From: Tamarix chinensis
Taxonomy: Eukaryota; Streptophyta; Magnoliopsida; Caryophyllales; Tamaricaceae
Reading direction: 5' to 3'
DNA: 64,000 nt
Assembly: GCA_030549775.1 (NCBI GenBank)
Contig: CM060174.1
Location: forward strand, 71,117,466 to 71,181,465
Positions 36,126 to 48,365 of this stretch are shown one piece after another. Each line of letters opens with the position of its first letter. The stretch's first letter is position 1. The notes under the pieces were generated by a model. That model saw only the letters and a list, made by a program, of their open reading frames with translations, was not told where the DNA came from and made no database searches. The position numbers and the translations under genes were made by a program.

Positions 36126-37580
36126 CTAATTGAATAATAAAGAAATAAGAAATATGATTATGGTGCTCACACACTTCAATATCATACTAGATGTCTGACT
36201 ATTTCCCTCACTCATATAGGTTAGGTCTCTTGGTGTCTCATTGATAAACATCACATTTAGTTTGATTTTCGTTGTTCCTCCATGGCATTTCAAGCAATCC
36301 CACTTTGAGTTTCTTGACCTCGGTTGGTCATTGATCATATTTATTTTGCTTAGCTCTAGTGTACATTTCAACCAATTAAATATTATGTTGTGTTAGTGAG
36401 AAATATATAAAATCATAGTATATTTCATGAAATTTACTTTGTTTTATTAGGTTCAAATACATACCATTTGATCCATATTATACTAGTATTTTTCATTGAT
36501 GGGTATGGTAAATATTTTGTTAGATATGACATCAATTGTTTCAACTATAAAGTTTATGAAAGCTAAGTAGTGATGAACATATCCCATTATTACTAGGAAA
36601 TCTTGTAATAAACAACAATGAAGCAATTATGAGATAGTCGGGAAGTAATGATGGCTAAGAGTATGGTGAAGCATGAGTAATTTTGAGGTGAAACATGATC
36701 AATTATGTGGTGAAACATGATTATATCTATGTTGGACCATTGTGAAATGTGAGTAATAGAATGGTGAAACATGATTAAATCTATGGTGAAACATGAATAA
36801 ATCTACGATGATAATGGATAAATTTGTGGTGAAACATGAATAAATGTAAATAATATTTTTTTGTTCAGGTTATTTATTGATTGAACTTTCTTAAGATCAT
36901 TAGTAAAATCATGAGTAAAAATATTCTCAACAATCTTATCATTAAATTTATTACAGTTTAAGGGCCCATCCTCTGATTTATCTTGATTTTGACCACACAT
37001 TCCATTTCCACCTCATTTGGAGTCTTCTCATTAGTTTTCTTTTCAACAATTGTGGATTCCTTTGTTGTTGATTTTCATGCATTGCATCTCCTTCGACTTC
37101 CATGTGTTCCCCTTCTAGTCTTATTCTTAATTTCACTATTTGCATATATATATCATATGATATCATATCATATTCAATAACATCATCATTTTCTTCTCCA
37201 ATTCTCTGTCTTATTGTAGGTGATTGATTAATTATAGTAGACGTGCTAGCCTCATCTGTTCCTTTGCCTTCATATGATTGTGTTATGCCTACTAAATCAT
37301 CCAAGTCTATTCGCAAGCTAAAACTAGGTGGTTGTGATGATAGAATGCCTTACTCTTTTAAGTTGGTCTCTCATGATACTAGGATTTTAGCTTTAACACT
37401 AGCCATTTTGTCCTCTTCTAACTTTGCTATTGTATCAAGAGCTTCTTGGTTGCTAAAAAAGTCATCATCTTAGCTGAGGGTTATTTTTTTCTTTAGTATC
37501 TTCACCAAGGGTTGTGCCTTTCTCCTTCTCCTTATCTTGTTCTTCTTGAAGACTACATGAGTGTTAAAATATTTTGGTTG
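36126..37580 (-). pseudogene. Possible Ulp1-like (peptidase C48) remnant
   Basis: On the minus strand, frames near 37,490-37,270 read FF.NQEALDTIAKLEEDKMA and then, after shifts, PPSFSLRIDLDDLVGITQ. This resembles the N-terminal repeats (PSFSLG) of Ulp1-like proteins carried by plant MULEs. Near 36,330-36,290, NDQPRSRNSKWDC resembles the Q...NS..DCG active-site block of Ulp1 cysteine proteases, but the base after Cys is followed by a frame change. The two are about 1 kb apart, with a GTGAAACATG cluster between them. Weak, fragmentary evidence. Confidence 0.3.
36650..36845 (+). repeat. GTGAAACATG-type repeat cluster
   Basis: At least six close copies of GGTGAA(A/G)CATGA spaced about 20-45 bases apart, the most regular of the clusters. 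Confidence 0.75.
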
Positions 37581-37624
37581 TGTATTTTCACGTGGTCTTG
37601 ATTGCTTAAGTGTTTATCAAATTT

Positions 37625-37962
37625 GTAATAACCCATAATTTTAACACTAGTTTTCATGTAGTTTTTCTTACAAGGTGTTATATGGATTATTAAATTGTTG
37701 ATTAGGTTCACAAGATATTTTATCTCCTAAAATACTATAAACCATTTTGAATATTAGGATTTTTATCAAATGATAATCTTACAAAGGTATTAAAAAATAT
37801 TTTGAGTATTAATGTTTTCATATGATATTTTTTTCATACAATATTTCCCCTTAAACTCTAAAACATTACTTAACTTATAAAGCATATTCATAATTTATTA
37901 TTTTCATGCAATAGTAGCATATTGTTTTAGAAAATATTTTCATATTATAATATAATTGAGGG

Positions 37963-38004
<42 letters not shown>

Positions 38005-41000
38005 TGTGATAAGGTTTGACCAGTAATCTATTCTTTTACACTTAAGATTTCTTTTGCTAATGAATATTTTATCTTTAATAACCTTGGTAATTAGCAACTT
38101 GATGGATACAATAATTACCAGATTTCTAATAGATAATATAGTATACCTACTAAAATGACTATTATTTTCTTGACCCTATCTATCCTATTATATAAATAAC
38201 TAGTATCAACTAATGCCAAGGCCGATTGTCATGCTTGTCCACCATCCTGTTGGTATTATGTTCTTCAAGGGAAAGACGACTTAGCTTGGATAACCATGTT
38301 AAGAGGCTTGTCTCACCTTTGATTTTCGGGGGAGTAAACTACTAGAGCCAAACAAATTATCTTCCGGCTAAATTACCCACTCTAGCCATTGCTACCCGTT
38401 CCTATCTATCAAGTATATTTGAATACTAAATCTTAATTTTAATTCCTTTATTCTATGTCCAATGTATCTATCTATTAATTCTTGAACCCTATAATTACCG
38501 AGTTGATCTACTAGATTAGATTGAAATTTTAGTCCTTCACCTTAACCTTGAATTTTCTTTAAAATCAAATTCATAATATATTAAACCAAAAAATAAAATC
38601 ACTGATTGTAATAATTCAACAATATACACATTTGGATTATGGAATCTTAACCTTAGACTTAGTGATTTCAACCCATGAATACAATCACCATCATCTCATG
38701 AACTTGATGGGAGACAAGTCTAAGGGTGGAGGTACTAATGCTTATGCTCCAAGGAATTAACATATGATTAATTAAAGGTTAATTATATACTTTTTATTTG
38801 GTCTAATGGTTGCCACCATTAGTGGAATAGATCCTTGCAATTATGTGGGTTAAGTTATTCAGTGGATTGGTGCTCAACTCCTGAATGTTGTTTATATAAT
38901 AACCAACATATAGGTAATGTTAATTAAGGTTATAATGCTTGAGAGCAGTTGGATTATACTAACAATTTATTAGATTTGTTAATGTAATAAAGTGACTAGT
39001 TTGGATTATTTGTACACCTCTTTTCTACCATATAGCATCTAGGATTAAACTTTTTATAAAGTTGCTTAAGCCTAATTTAATTTATGCTAATAGTTATTGT
39101 TAATATATAAATGGTGAATGAAGGCATTCATAATGATTTGGGTTTTAGGTTATATGGGTATAAAATATAGTAATTTATTTAATTGGTATGTATGTTAGTA
39201 TTGATGATTATTTGTTATTATTAATTTATAGGATATTTATCTTGCGAGCATGTGTTGATCATATTGCATCCCAAGTAACATTACTTTCAACCAATATATG
39301 TATATATGTGTATATATGTGCGCGCGAACATAAATATTTGAATTTCATACTCATTTGATAAAAATGGTCTTGTCTAGTTATGTGATCTTACTTGGATATC
39401 TATGATTTTGTACATTTAAGACATATAAATGATATTTTTATTATAACTTCTATATAAATGTGGGTTCCAATTTGATTTGATATAAATATTGCATTTTTAT
39501 AGATATGATATAAATATATACTTTTTTTAATATGATTAGTTTATAAAGATTTGAATTTATAAAAACACTGTCCTTATTATAAATATATTACAAGTCTCAT
39601 ATATTATTGATTGAACTAAGTTTTTATTTATTTATATTAGAACATAATTAGACTCTAAGATATTTTAACCCTTTTTTTATTTATATTGTTGGCTGGATAA
39701 TTTTTCCATTTTATTTTAACTATCATGTGAATGGAGTCATGACCCTAAATGAGTATATTTTAATTTAATTTGGGAAATTTACCCATTATAAAAATTGGAT
39801 AAAGTGGATTTAATATGGTGGATTATGTGATCTTATGTAAGCATAGTTAAATAAAATACCATAACTTAAAGTAGAATGAAAAGTGGGATTTGGGTCCTTC
39901 AGATTTGACCTCTAAATATTGGGAATTAGCAATAACCTTTCATTTCTTTAGTGGGTAGTTTTTTATTTTCTAGTCATGCCTAGTTAAAGTTAATCATCTA
40001 ACCTATAAGATTCTTCGAACCCTATTACAGGATGTGTATACTTATGGATAAGATGACCAAGGTTGTAGGTCTTTAGACTTTTTTTATCCCCTTTAGACTA
40101 CGTATGTCCACTGGGATGACCCATGTATGATTTCCAATCCTCTTATGGTTAGCGATAGGTCTTCAGAATTTGATTTTTTATGTGACCCTCTAATTGGTTT
40201 ACCTACTTAAATAATTGGATATTGTGATCACTTAAATTAATGATCAATAATTGGATATGATATTTTTTCCATGCGCTTTCCCTACATGATCATGTGTGTA
40301 CATGTATTGATGTATAAACCACTCCGTTATACTTATGTGGTACTAGTCGTTCCCCTATCTAACTTGTTATATGTTTTACATGAGGCTTCCATGATCTATG
40401 ATGTACATGGTTAGTAGGTAGCCTAGTACAGATTAAGAATGAACCTATTCAAGGTGTGGATGACATCGATGGTGGGAAACAATGAGAGGGGGCAATTTTA
40501 GAGTTTTTCAGTATTACATTCAATAGAATATTTTCATAGTTTTTTGTAGTAAAGAGTTTTTTTAATAGTTTCATTTAGTTTTATTTTTTTTCAAGTTTAG
40601 TATATATTGATAATTCCTTTTATTTTAGTTACTAATAAAGTTTAATATATTTTCTTATTTTAACTAGCCTTAATAGCTAGTATAAGTGGAATAGCGGGGT
40701 CTACTTACACAAATCATGGGGGTAAATTCAATATCCCATTTGCAAAAATCCTAATTTAGAAACCCTAATATCCTATTAACTATGATAATGGCAAAATAAT
40801 TATTATAGGATTCTCTATATTAAATGTCTTATTATTATGTCAAAATAAATATAAATTTAATTAGGTTGAAATTTGAACAGACTTGTCATTGCCTAACCAT
40901 CAACACCCTGATCCACTCTTTTTCCTTCCTTGTTGTGCTTTGCTCCATTTTTTATTGAGGCACACAACCCATGTACCCTCTCACATAGTTGTGCCCTCTC

Positions 41001-42490
41001 TGACATGACACATGCACGACCTCATGCATAACGCATGTGCTTCACTCCTCACATGACCATGTATTCCTCATCACTTACCCACGTGCCTTTCTTTTCTCAA
41101 ACTATGTGCCCATCTTTGCATAGTCATGCTTGTCCCATGAGTAGATCATCATCCAACCATCCTTTGCGTGACCTTTTGCTATTGTTGCACTATTACTATG
41201 TTGTTGCCTCACATAGCTTCCTTGGTTATTTTCTATCCTTTTTTATAATTGGTTTTGGTTTATTTGTTGAATTTTTGTCTCATTTTAGATGCTAATAGAT
41301 GTATTTTGGGATGTTGTTTGCTTAGGAAATCCCTAAGGTGTCCTGTAGAAGATAACTTTTGTGTATTTGTGTAGCATGGATTTAGATAAATCTGATCACT
41401 CATGATATGGTAGAATTTCTGTGCAAGCATGATAATTTTTTTTAGATTTATAATCGTTCTAGGGTTTTATATTATTCAATTGTTTCAAAGTACAGTGATA
41501 AGATGACAACATGCTCTTGAATAGTTAGTACATACATTCGGCCTACCATTAATTATGGGCTATATGCATGCATAATATGTTAAGTAGTTATCAGGTGCAT
41601 GTCTAGGGTTTTGTTAGCGTTCTCACCTTGGCAAATTATTATATTTACATTATGTAAAGCATTCCATGATAATTATTGCATATGTAGCTAGGGTTGATAT
41701 GAATATCATGAAAACATGCATGAATGATTAGGGTTAAAACATGATAATTGTTATTCGCATGATCTAGGGTTAGAAATACTTTCTTGCATGTACCATGATA
41801 TAAAATTCCATCTTAAATTGTATATCATACTATAAATATGTATGCATGTGTTGCATGGAATAAATTCCATGTTCAAAATAAATGATTAGGAATTATACAC
41901 GTAAGATATAAAATGCATGCATAATGAAAAACCTAATCAATCACTAAGTCTTAAAAATTACCTATGTACTAAAATATTATAAATTATTATCTTTTATGAT
42001 TTTCATATAAAATTATCATAATAATAATAGTTGGTACAAACTTAGGTAATAATGGTGTAATTAGGGTTTTAAGAGCATTTTGGTAATTTTGATGTAATAC
42101 TCCTAATGGGAATAATTTGGACATATCGTGACCTTAGAATATCAATTGGTTGATATTAGTGTTGACTTTGACTTGGAATATTAAAAAGAAAAATGGTTAA
42201 GTATGAAAATGGGATTTGTTATGCACTATTTATGATCACTCCATAAAATATTAATACTTAAAGAGGAATACCTTGAATTTGGGAATGGTTTCTCTCTAGG
42301 GTTAGCTACCCTTGAGACGAGGTGTAGTCCTTGGTTGGAGTTGGTTCATTGGTTTGTCGTTTTGCCCCAGTAAGGCCCTTTTGTACTCTAAAGGTGACCT
42401 AGGTTGGAGGATAATGTTTTTTCTATGTGCACCAGTGTGACCAAGCGTATCACTTATGCAAGAGCATGTTATGTATAGAAGATCCTTAAG
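37625..42490. other. Long AT-rich repeat-derived region without genes
   Basis: No protein similarity was recognised on either strand. The left edge (TGTAATAACCCATAA at 37,634) resembles the TGTAAC-type LTR starts seen elsewhere in the window, so decayed LTR sequence is likely. A (TAA)n run lies at 37,968-38,001. A C/T-richer stretch at 40,905-41,170 resembles the pyrimidine-rich part of the longer repeat family at 47.5-48.5 kb only in composition. Confidence 0.4.
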
Positions 42491-42499
42491 AAGATAGTG

Positions 42500-43170
42500 A
42501 TTTGACATACTTGATTACATAACCGATCACATTATATGTCTTTGATAGTAATAATATGACTAACCTTAATGATATTACTTTAAGTCATTCTTGCATGTAT
42601 GTAACATATTTGCAAGAAGAAGATCAAACCATTAAAGAAGTCAAGATACATAGTATTTCATGTATTATAAGCTATTTCAAAGGAATCTATTGTGCATGAA
42701 AGTTAACTCTACAAGATAAGAATCCTAGTCAACATTTCAAGTCAACATCATTGTTTGTAATAAACTTTGTTAAGTCATGTATTATATAGGATATAAATAC
42801 AATGTTAATATTAGTTTATGTTCTAGTTAGCCATTTATGTGTCTTGTGGCTAAATTAGTAGGATGGTTATCAATGTGAGATCCCTATATATAGCTTGATG
42901 TCATTAACTTGTAACATGATGGTTGATTATATTGAAATCTAATACAAGTAAATCACTTGGTTAATTCTTTTTTCGTAATTGAAAAATCCTACCTATGAAT
43001 ACTTGGAATAATCTTAGATAGCCTGACATTCAAAGTTAAGTTCTTGTTGAGTTCTTTTTCAATTCTTACTTGAATATCTTCATTCCTTATTCTCTTTTGA
43101 GAATCCACTGATCCTAACTCACTCTATAATCACACAATTCTTCAATATCCTTCGAATACTTGTGTCAATT
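42500..43170 (+). repeat. Possible copia-type solo LTR
   Basis: It has an LTR-like plan: a TATA box (CCTATATATAGC, about 42,882-42,893), then about 150 bases on a T-rich tract and TTGTTGAGTTCTTTTTC. No coding sequence. Ends and target duplication could not be defined. Confidence 0.25.
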
Positions 43171-43174
43171 GCAT

Positions 43175-43523
43175 TGTAACACCCCAAGTCAATATAACCA
43201 CATGGGAACAACTTGATAGCACCCATGACCTACAAGGGTTGTGGGGTTACTGTAGAGTGCTTTTGGATTGATTGGACGACCCCATAGATTAACACGAGTC
43301 CTTTTAGCATTCTTTTTCCTTACTCATGTACTTCCTAATAAAGTTTTGGAAAATTTCTAAAACTTCTTTGGAGGTTCACCCATCCTAAAAATTTCTCCAC
43401 AAAAATCATGTTTAACTTTAGAGTTTTTAGGATAGAATCACCAAAATGATGGTATACCATTTTGATATAAGTACCCATATTAATCCTTATAGCACTTCTC
43501 TCAAATTTGGGGGTATTAAAACC
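43175..43523 (-). mobile_element. Second Cassandra-type LTR, opposite orientation
   Basis: Its plus-strand left end is TGTAACACCCC and its right end GGGGGTATTA, so on the minus strand it reads from TAATACCCCC to GGGGTGTTACA like the unit at 31,244-31,557. Shared blocks include GGTATACCAT, TTGGTGATTC, CCCCATAGAT and AACAC(G/A)AGTC. A 5S-like stretch is present. The right boundary is uncertain and no 5-bp duplication was found. Confidence 0.7.
43361..43461 (-). pseudogene. 5S rRNA-like region, better preserved copy
   Basis: On the minus strand: ATACCATC, GGTGATTCTATCC, AAAACTCTAAAGTTAAACATG (A-box region), then TTTTTAGGATGGGTGAACCTCC (C-box region) and AAGAAGTTTT. Spacing matches plant 5S rRNA. 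The AGGATGGGTGA core is intact. Degenerate relative to a true 5S gene and embedded in an LTR. Confidence 0.75.
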
Positions 43524-43529
43524 ACAGTA

Positions 43530-44940
43530 TCCCTTGTTTTGATGGTTAGGGTATTATGTTGCTTTTGTGTGCTAGTATGATTGGGTATATCGTAGTAGAT
43601 TTAGGTTTATTATATCTATTGAGTAATTAAAAATGGAAGTAAATATTGCGTAAGAGTTTAAATATATTATTGTTGTCATGGTTTGGTAGTTGACTCTGTG
43701 CACTACTTAGGTTTGGTAAGTTGGTTCGGTAGTTGCCTCAGTGCACTACCCTAAGTTTTTGGAATTTCCTTGGTTAGTTGGCCTATAGAACCTTAGGGAA
43801 CTACCTTGTTGGTCATGGGTCATGATATGGAAAATGCATATTGTGAGATTATATGAAATGATTATGTATGTTGGTTGTTAAGTATGAGACTTTGATGTCA
43901 TATACTTTCTCACATGATTGTTTACATATTGTTATTGCACGAGGCTTATGTTTTGAGTATGGTACCATATTATTGTGTGATTATGTACAATGTGAGCATG
44001 ATATAGACCAACCAACCAAGGTAATTCCAAAAACCTAAGAGTAGTGCACTAAGCCAACTATCAAACTAACAATTCACATCAATTCTAGACACCAAAGGTA
44101 GGGAACCAAGGTAACTACTAAACCAACCTACCAAACCCAAGCAGTGCATAGAGAAAACTACCAAATCACAACCACAACAATCTATTTAAATTTGTACACA
44201 ATAGCTAATTCTATTTTTAACTACTCAAGAGGAGACAATCAACTTGGGGACACTATGGTAAACCTGGTTATACTGGAACATGAAGGAAACACCATATCCT
44301 TACCATTGAAGCAAGAAATCTATGGTACACTTAATCACACTAGTGCATAGAGGAAATATAGTATCCTCTAACCTATTTTACCTAATGCTTTGGGCATGTT
44401 ACAAGATTATTTTGTGATTATGCAAAATGTGAGCATGCTACCTCTTTGTGAGGTATTGTGATTTTCTTAGTTTGAGGAAGACATAATGATATTACATTTG
44501 CAGATGCCTATATGATGGCCATGGAGTGGCAAAAGGTGTATAAGAGTGACATAGATAAGTGGGGTTTTTAAGAAAATATTCCATTTTAGGAATGGACCTT
44601 TGGGTCTAAGAGGTAGGGCAAACCGGTTTTGTGCCTTCGAGTGCTAGTTTTATTGTAATTTATTTTCCTTCAAACTCTTATGTCCTCTATTGTATTTTTA
44701 TTATCTTTGTTATATGGAGAATATTTATCTTTTGCTTTTATCTATGTTATTATCACTTATCTACTGCTATATTTTGGATCTAACTTGTTTTAAGCCATAT
44801 CACTTTGGCATAAGAAAGGTGATAGAACCTAATTTATGCTAGGTGTGGCGGTAATACCTATTATTTTTGTAACTAATGCCTCCACAAATTTTTTTTTGTT
44901 TTGGAATATGTTTAGGTAACATGCCTATTTCAAGAATTGA
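43530..44940 (-). repeat. Inverted TGTAAC-type LTR-like repeat
   Basis: Read on the minus strand, it contains GGTATTACCGCCACACCTAGCATAAATTAGG near 44,870-44,835, matching the TATTACCACCACACTTAATAC block of copy A and the GTTACCGCCACACTTAGTACC block of the copy at 62,371. The remainder is diverged. It contains the large inverted repeat at 43,680-44,165. Confidence 0.5.
43678..44165. repeat. Large imperfect inverted repeat (hairpin)
   Basis: The arm at 43,678-43,790 (TTTGGTAGTTGACTCTGTGC, then GCACTACCCTAAGTTTTTGG, AATTTCCTTGGTTAGTTGG) is matched in reverse complement by 44,005-44,165 (CCAACCAAGGTAATTCC, AAAAACCTAAGAGTAGTGCA, AACCTACCAAACCCAAGCAGTGCA). The right arm contains an extra internal piece. 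The loop is about 215 bases. Confidence 0.7.
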
Positions 44941-44984
44941 AATTAAAATAATCATGAATCAATGAAAATCAAGAGATATCATGG

Positions 44985-45254
44985 CAAAATATGAATTATG
45001 AAAGCATAGTCATAGTGAAACACAAGGACTATGTATTATTGAAGAATAAGAGATACCTCGATAAAATAAAAAGAAATATCAAGACTGCCAATAGTGAAAT
45101 AAGAAGACTTAGTATGGTGAAACATGACTTAAAAATCAAAGTTATATTATGTGAAATTGTAATACCCCCATTTTCACTCCTAAAATTTTTTGTTCAAAAA
45201 TGACATAATGTGGAAGTGAACATAAAAAATGGAGAGTGCTACCGCCACACCTAT
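44985..45254 (+). repeat. GTGAAACA repeat remnant and truncated LTR-like piece
   Basis: At 45,015-45,130 GTGAAACACAAGG, GTGAAATAAG and GGTGAAACATG recall the MULE-linked clusters. At 45,161 a TGTAATACCCCCATTTTCACT start is followed within 80 bases by GTGCTACCGCCACACC and is then cut by the next TGTAAC start at 45,255. Confidence 0.5.
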
Positions 45255-46412
45255 TGTAACACTTCGGAATTTACTACTATATTTTTTCATTTTCAAGTGG
45301 AAGTATCAATATAATATAGTGGGTGTTACCACCATAATTAGCATGAGTTTTGTCCATGCCGTTCCCATACTAAATGCAAGGCTAAAACGTTATAACAAAT
45401 AAATCAAAACTTATAGATATAAATATAGATAGTAAAAGACTTTCGTAATTTAGCGTAATAATAAAGTATAGAGTACATACTCTAGATAATATAATATATA
45501 AAAAGAGATAAGGGGGATAAAATGGATGAAGAGTCCAAAAGATATATCGAGAATCAAGGGCACATATCATATGTGACCTCAGATAGATATAACTTTATGC
45601 CCTAACCCTAGGGTATAAACCCGTATCACTTTGCTTGAGGAATTTCCTAAAAGTCAGTAGGATCATCATCATATACTTGCAACATAATGTCTACAAATGG
45701 GTGGTATCAATACACATCTTGTATTGAGTAACATAAATTTCCTAAATAGATAGCATTATGTATGAGGATCATGCGAAAAAAGTAATACATCATGCAATAA
45801 TAAGATGGTACAATGCTTATATATATATATGTCAATTGAGAATAAGACAACTCAACTATCAAGCATTAAATAATGTAATGAAAATGTACAAAAAGATGGG
45901 ATTCATTGATTTTTAATGTTTTATTATCATGATCACAATCAATACATTATATTAACTTGAGGACAGCGACTTGAAGAAACTATAACAACTAATCTAATAC
46001 TAAAACAATACTAGCCCTAGCTAGCCTGCTCAAAAATGTAACCAGACCACCAAATAACGAGACACCTAATCACTTAATTATTCATACCCCCAATAGAACC
46101 AAAATATATTGAGATATATAGAGTAGAATAGGGCCTCCGAGACCTCATAATGTACCGGGGATCATAAAATAGAAAACACTAGAATAGTACGAAGTAAATA
46201 CCAAACCTGACTTGGATAGCTACCTTGAGTGGTATAAGTCCCGAATCAAGATCTTTTGCATTAAGTAATTAATGTATTATCAAAGATTTAGGTCAACAAG
46301 AATAAAGGTCCATAGAATATCACTTAATCACTTATATGAACATAAGCCAATTATTTTAGTAAAATTTGATATTATCTATGCACTTGATCTACAGAGGAAT
46401 CAAGACCCAACC
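45255..46412 (+). repeat. TGTAACAC-type LTR-like repeat, copy B
   Basis: Starts TGTAACACTTCGG and runs in parallel with copy A (23,048-23,908), sharing blocks such as TAGTGGGTGTTACCACCA, ACTCTAGATAATATAAT, TATGCCCTAACCCTAGGGTATAA and CAAAATATATTGA. It preserves the site that the copia element interrupted in copy A. The right end is taken as the next TGTAAC start at 46,413. Confidence 0.65.
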
Positions 46413-47146
46413 TGTAACTCCCCCAAAATTCACTAATGAAAAATTTTGTTTATTAAAAGATTCAATGGAAGCAAGTAAAACAAAGCTTGTGAATTTCGAG
46501 AATATTACCACCGTGATCAATACAAGTCCGGCCCTTGGCCAGTCTCGAACTAACCACAAGGCTAAAGAAAAGTTACCATTCATCACCAGAAAAACTTAAA
46601 TAAAGGATTCATCAAAGCATTGAAACATTCATAATAATGCGGAAATCAGAGTATGTGTAAAAGAGTTTATAATCTAAGAGTACATAATTAAACTTTCCCA
46701 AAAAGGTATAAAAGCTACAGTACGATAAAACAAGTCTAAATAAACTAATACAAGATAAAGGAACGCTAAAAAGGAAATCTGACCATATAGCTCTTGATCC
46801 CCAAGCCAAGTCCAAGCTTGGCTTTCAGCCCCGCCCGATGCCTCGTAAGCATAGAAGGCATCGAAAACAGCATCAGCTAGCTACACAAACTCAGAGGGGC
46901 CTTCTACTCGTGAGAATTAGCAGCACCCATGAAACAGGTGGTTAATATGCTATGTACTGAGCAAGGTAACCATATATCTAAGGCCAACACATAAGGCATA
47001 TAACACAATAATGATCATATAAACAACATACAAATGATACAGGGAATAAAGGCCGAGCTATAGTCCGGATCAACTGATTCTTTAAATCTCTAATCAATAC
47101 TCATTTCACACTATGCTTATTATCAATCCATGCAAGTGTGGAAACC

Positions 47147-47417
47147 CCACTATTATAGATAGTGGACAAAAAACATACAGGGCATAACACTCCTCACCAC
47201 TATTATTGTCGGTGGATCGGTCTCCAGGTCAAAGTGCTCCTAGCCACTATTATTCACCAGTGGACCGGTCTGGCCCCGACTCTCATGTTGTTTCACTATA
47301 AATACTTAGTGTATTTCCCATATCTTATTGAGCACGGAATCTCCCACTATTATAACCGGTGGACCGAAAATATATAGGGCAAAATGCTCCTAACCACTAT
47401 TATTCATCGGTGGATAG
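47147..47417 (+). repeat. CCACTATTATA...GTGG hairpin array, copy C
   Basis: Five CCACTATTAT(A/T)n...(C/A)(G/A)GTGGA units at 47,147, 47,198, 47,244, 47,344 and 47,394, separated by pieces such as AGGGCAAAATGCTCCTAACC. Same array as at 63,061-63,401 but more degraded. Confidence 0.75.
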
Positions 47418-48174
47418 GTATGGGCCCAGCTCAACAATCCTCCTCTTTAAATGGTCCGTATCTTATTCATGTCTTATTCAACAAGTTTTCACCCTAGACA
47501 TGCATATCACCAACCGTATACTCTTATTATCCCAAGAGGGATTGTCCCATATCTTAGGACTCCTACACCTCCTAACACATCCCGACATCCTCTCTTTCTT
47601 CCACATACTCACATTGGAGACCCAACTCTTAAGTGTGTGGGTCAAGGCCCACCACCTTATGCCATCCAATTCCACTCACTACCTTACCCTAAGGTTTCTC
47701 CTAAACCCTAATTTGGGCCTATGTGGCCCATCCTTCTCTGCCTCAAGCAACTCAGGCTGCTTTAACACCCCACACATCACCTCCCTTAGATTTAACCCCC
47801 ATCATTTCACTTTACTCCCCCAAATACACGCGTGACCACAAAATCTTAGTTGCCACACCAAACCCTAGCACCCTTCTTTTCCACATGTCACCCTCCATTT
47901 CTCACCTGCCATCTTTGTTTTCCCATAACACCCATACTCACCCTACACATGATATTTTTCCACTCTTATCCCATACTCCACTCACCCTTAATTATTTTTA
48001 TTTCCACAACGTCCTCCAATTAGGGTTTCCTCCCACACCCTAGCCAGGTCTTCTATACACCCTTATATCAACTCATGTACTATTTTTCACCCATAGTCTC
48101 CAATCACCCCAACAACTCTTTACTTACCTTACTTACACCCCAAGACAACTTTTCTAACATAAAGATCATCTCCA

Positions 48175-48365
48175 TGCAGACTCCATCCATCCTATACAAA
48201 CCTTAGAAGTTCCCAGATAACTCATTTCATTCTATGCAAACCCTAGAAATTCCCATGCACTTCTTGCATTCCATGCAAACCCTAGAAATTCCCATATAAC
48301 TCCTTTTATTCCATACAAACCCTAAAAACTCCCATGCAAACCCTAGAAACTCCCATACAAAGTTT
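48175..48365 (+). repeat. Tandem CCATGCAAACCCTAGAAATTCCC repeat
   Basis: About five degenerate copies of a unit ending in AAACCCTAGAAATTCCCAT, spaced by 22-55 bases. The copy at 62,371 has a different simple array at a similar place (63,880-64,000). Confidence 0.7.

Noticed and set aside
42302..42508. 68-codon minus-strand frame
   Set aside because: No recognisable similarity and surrounded by repeat-derived DNA.
44144..44350. 68-codon plus-strand frame in the hairpin region
   Set aside because: Its first part lies on a hairpin arm and no domain is present.
47359..48043. Overlapping Pro/His/Ser-rich frames up to 158 codons
   Set aside because: They arise from a C-rich stretch of an LTR-like repeat and overlap each other in different frames without a domain.
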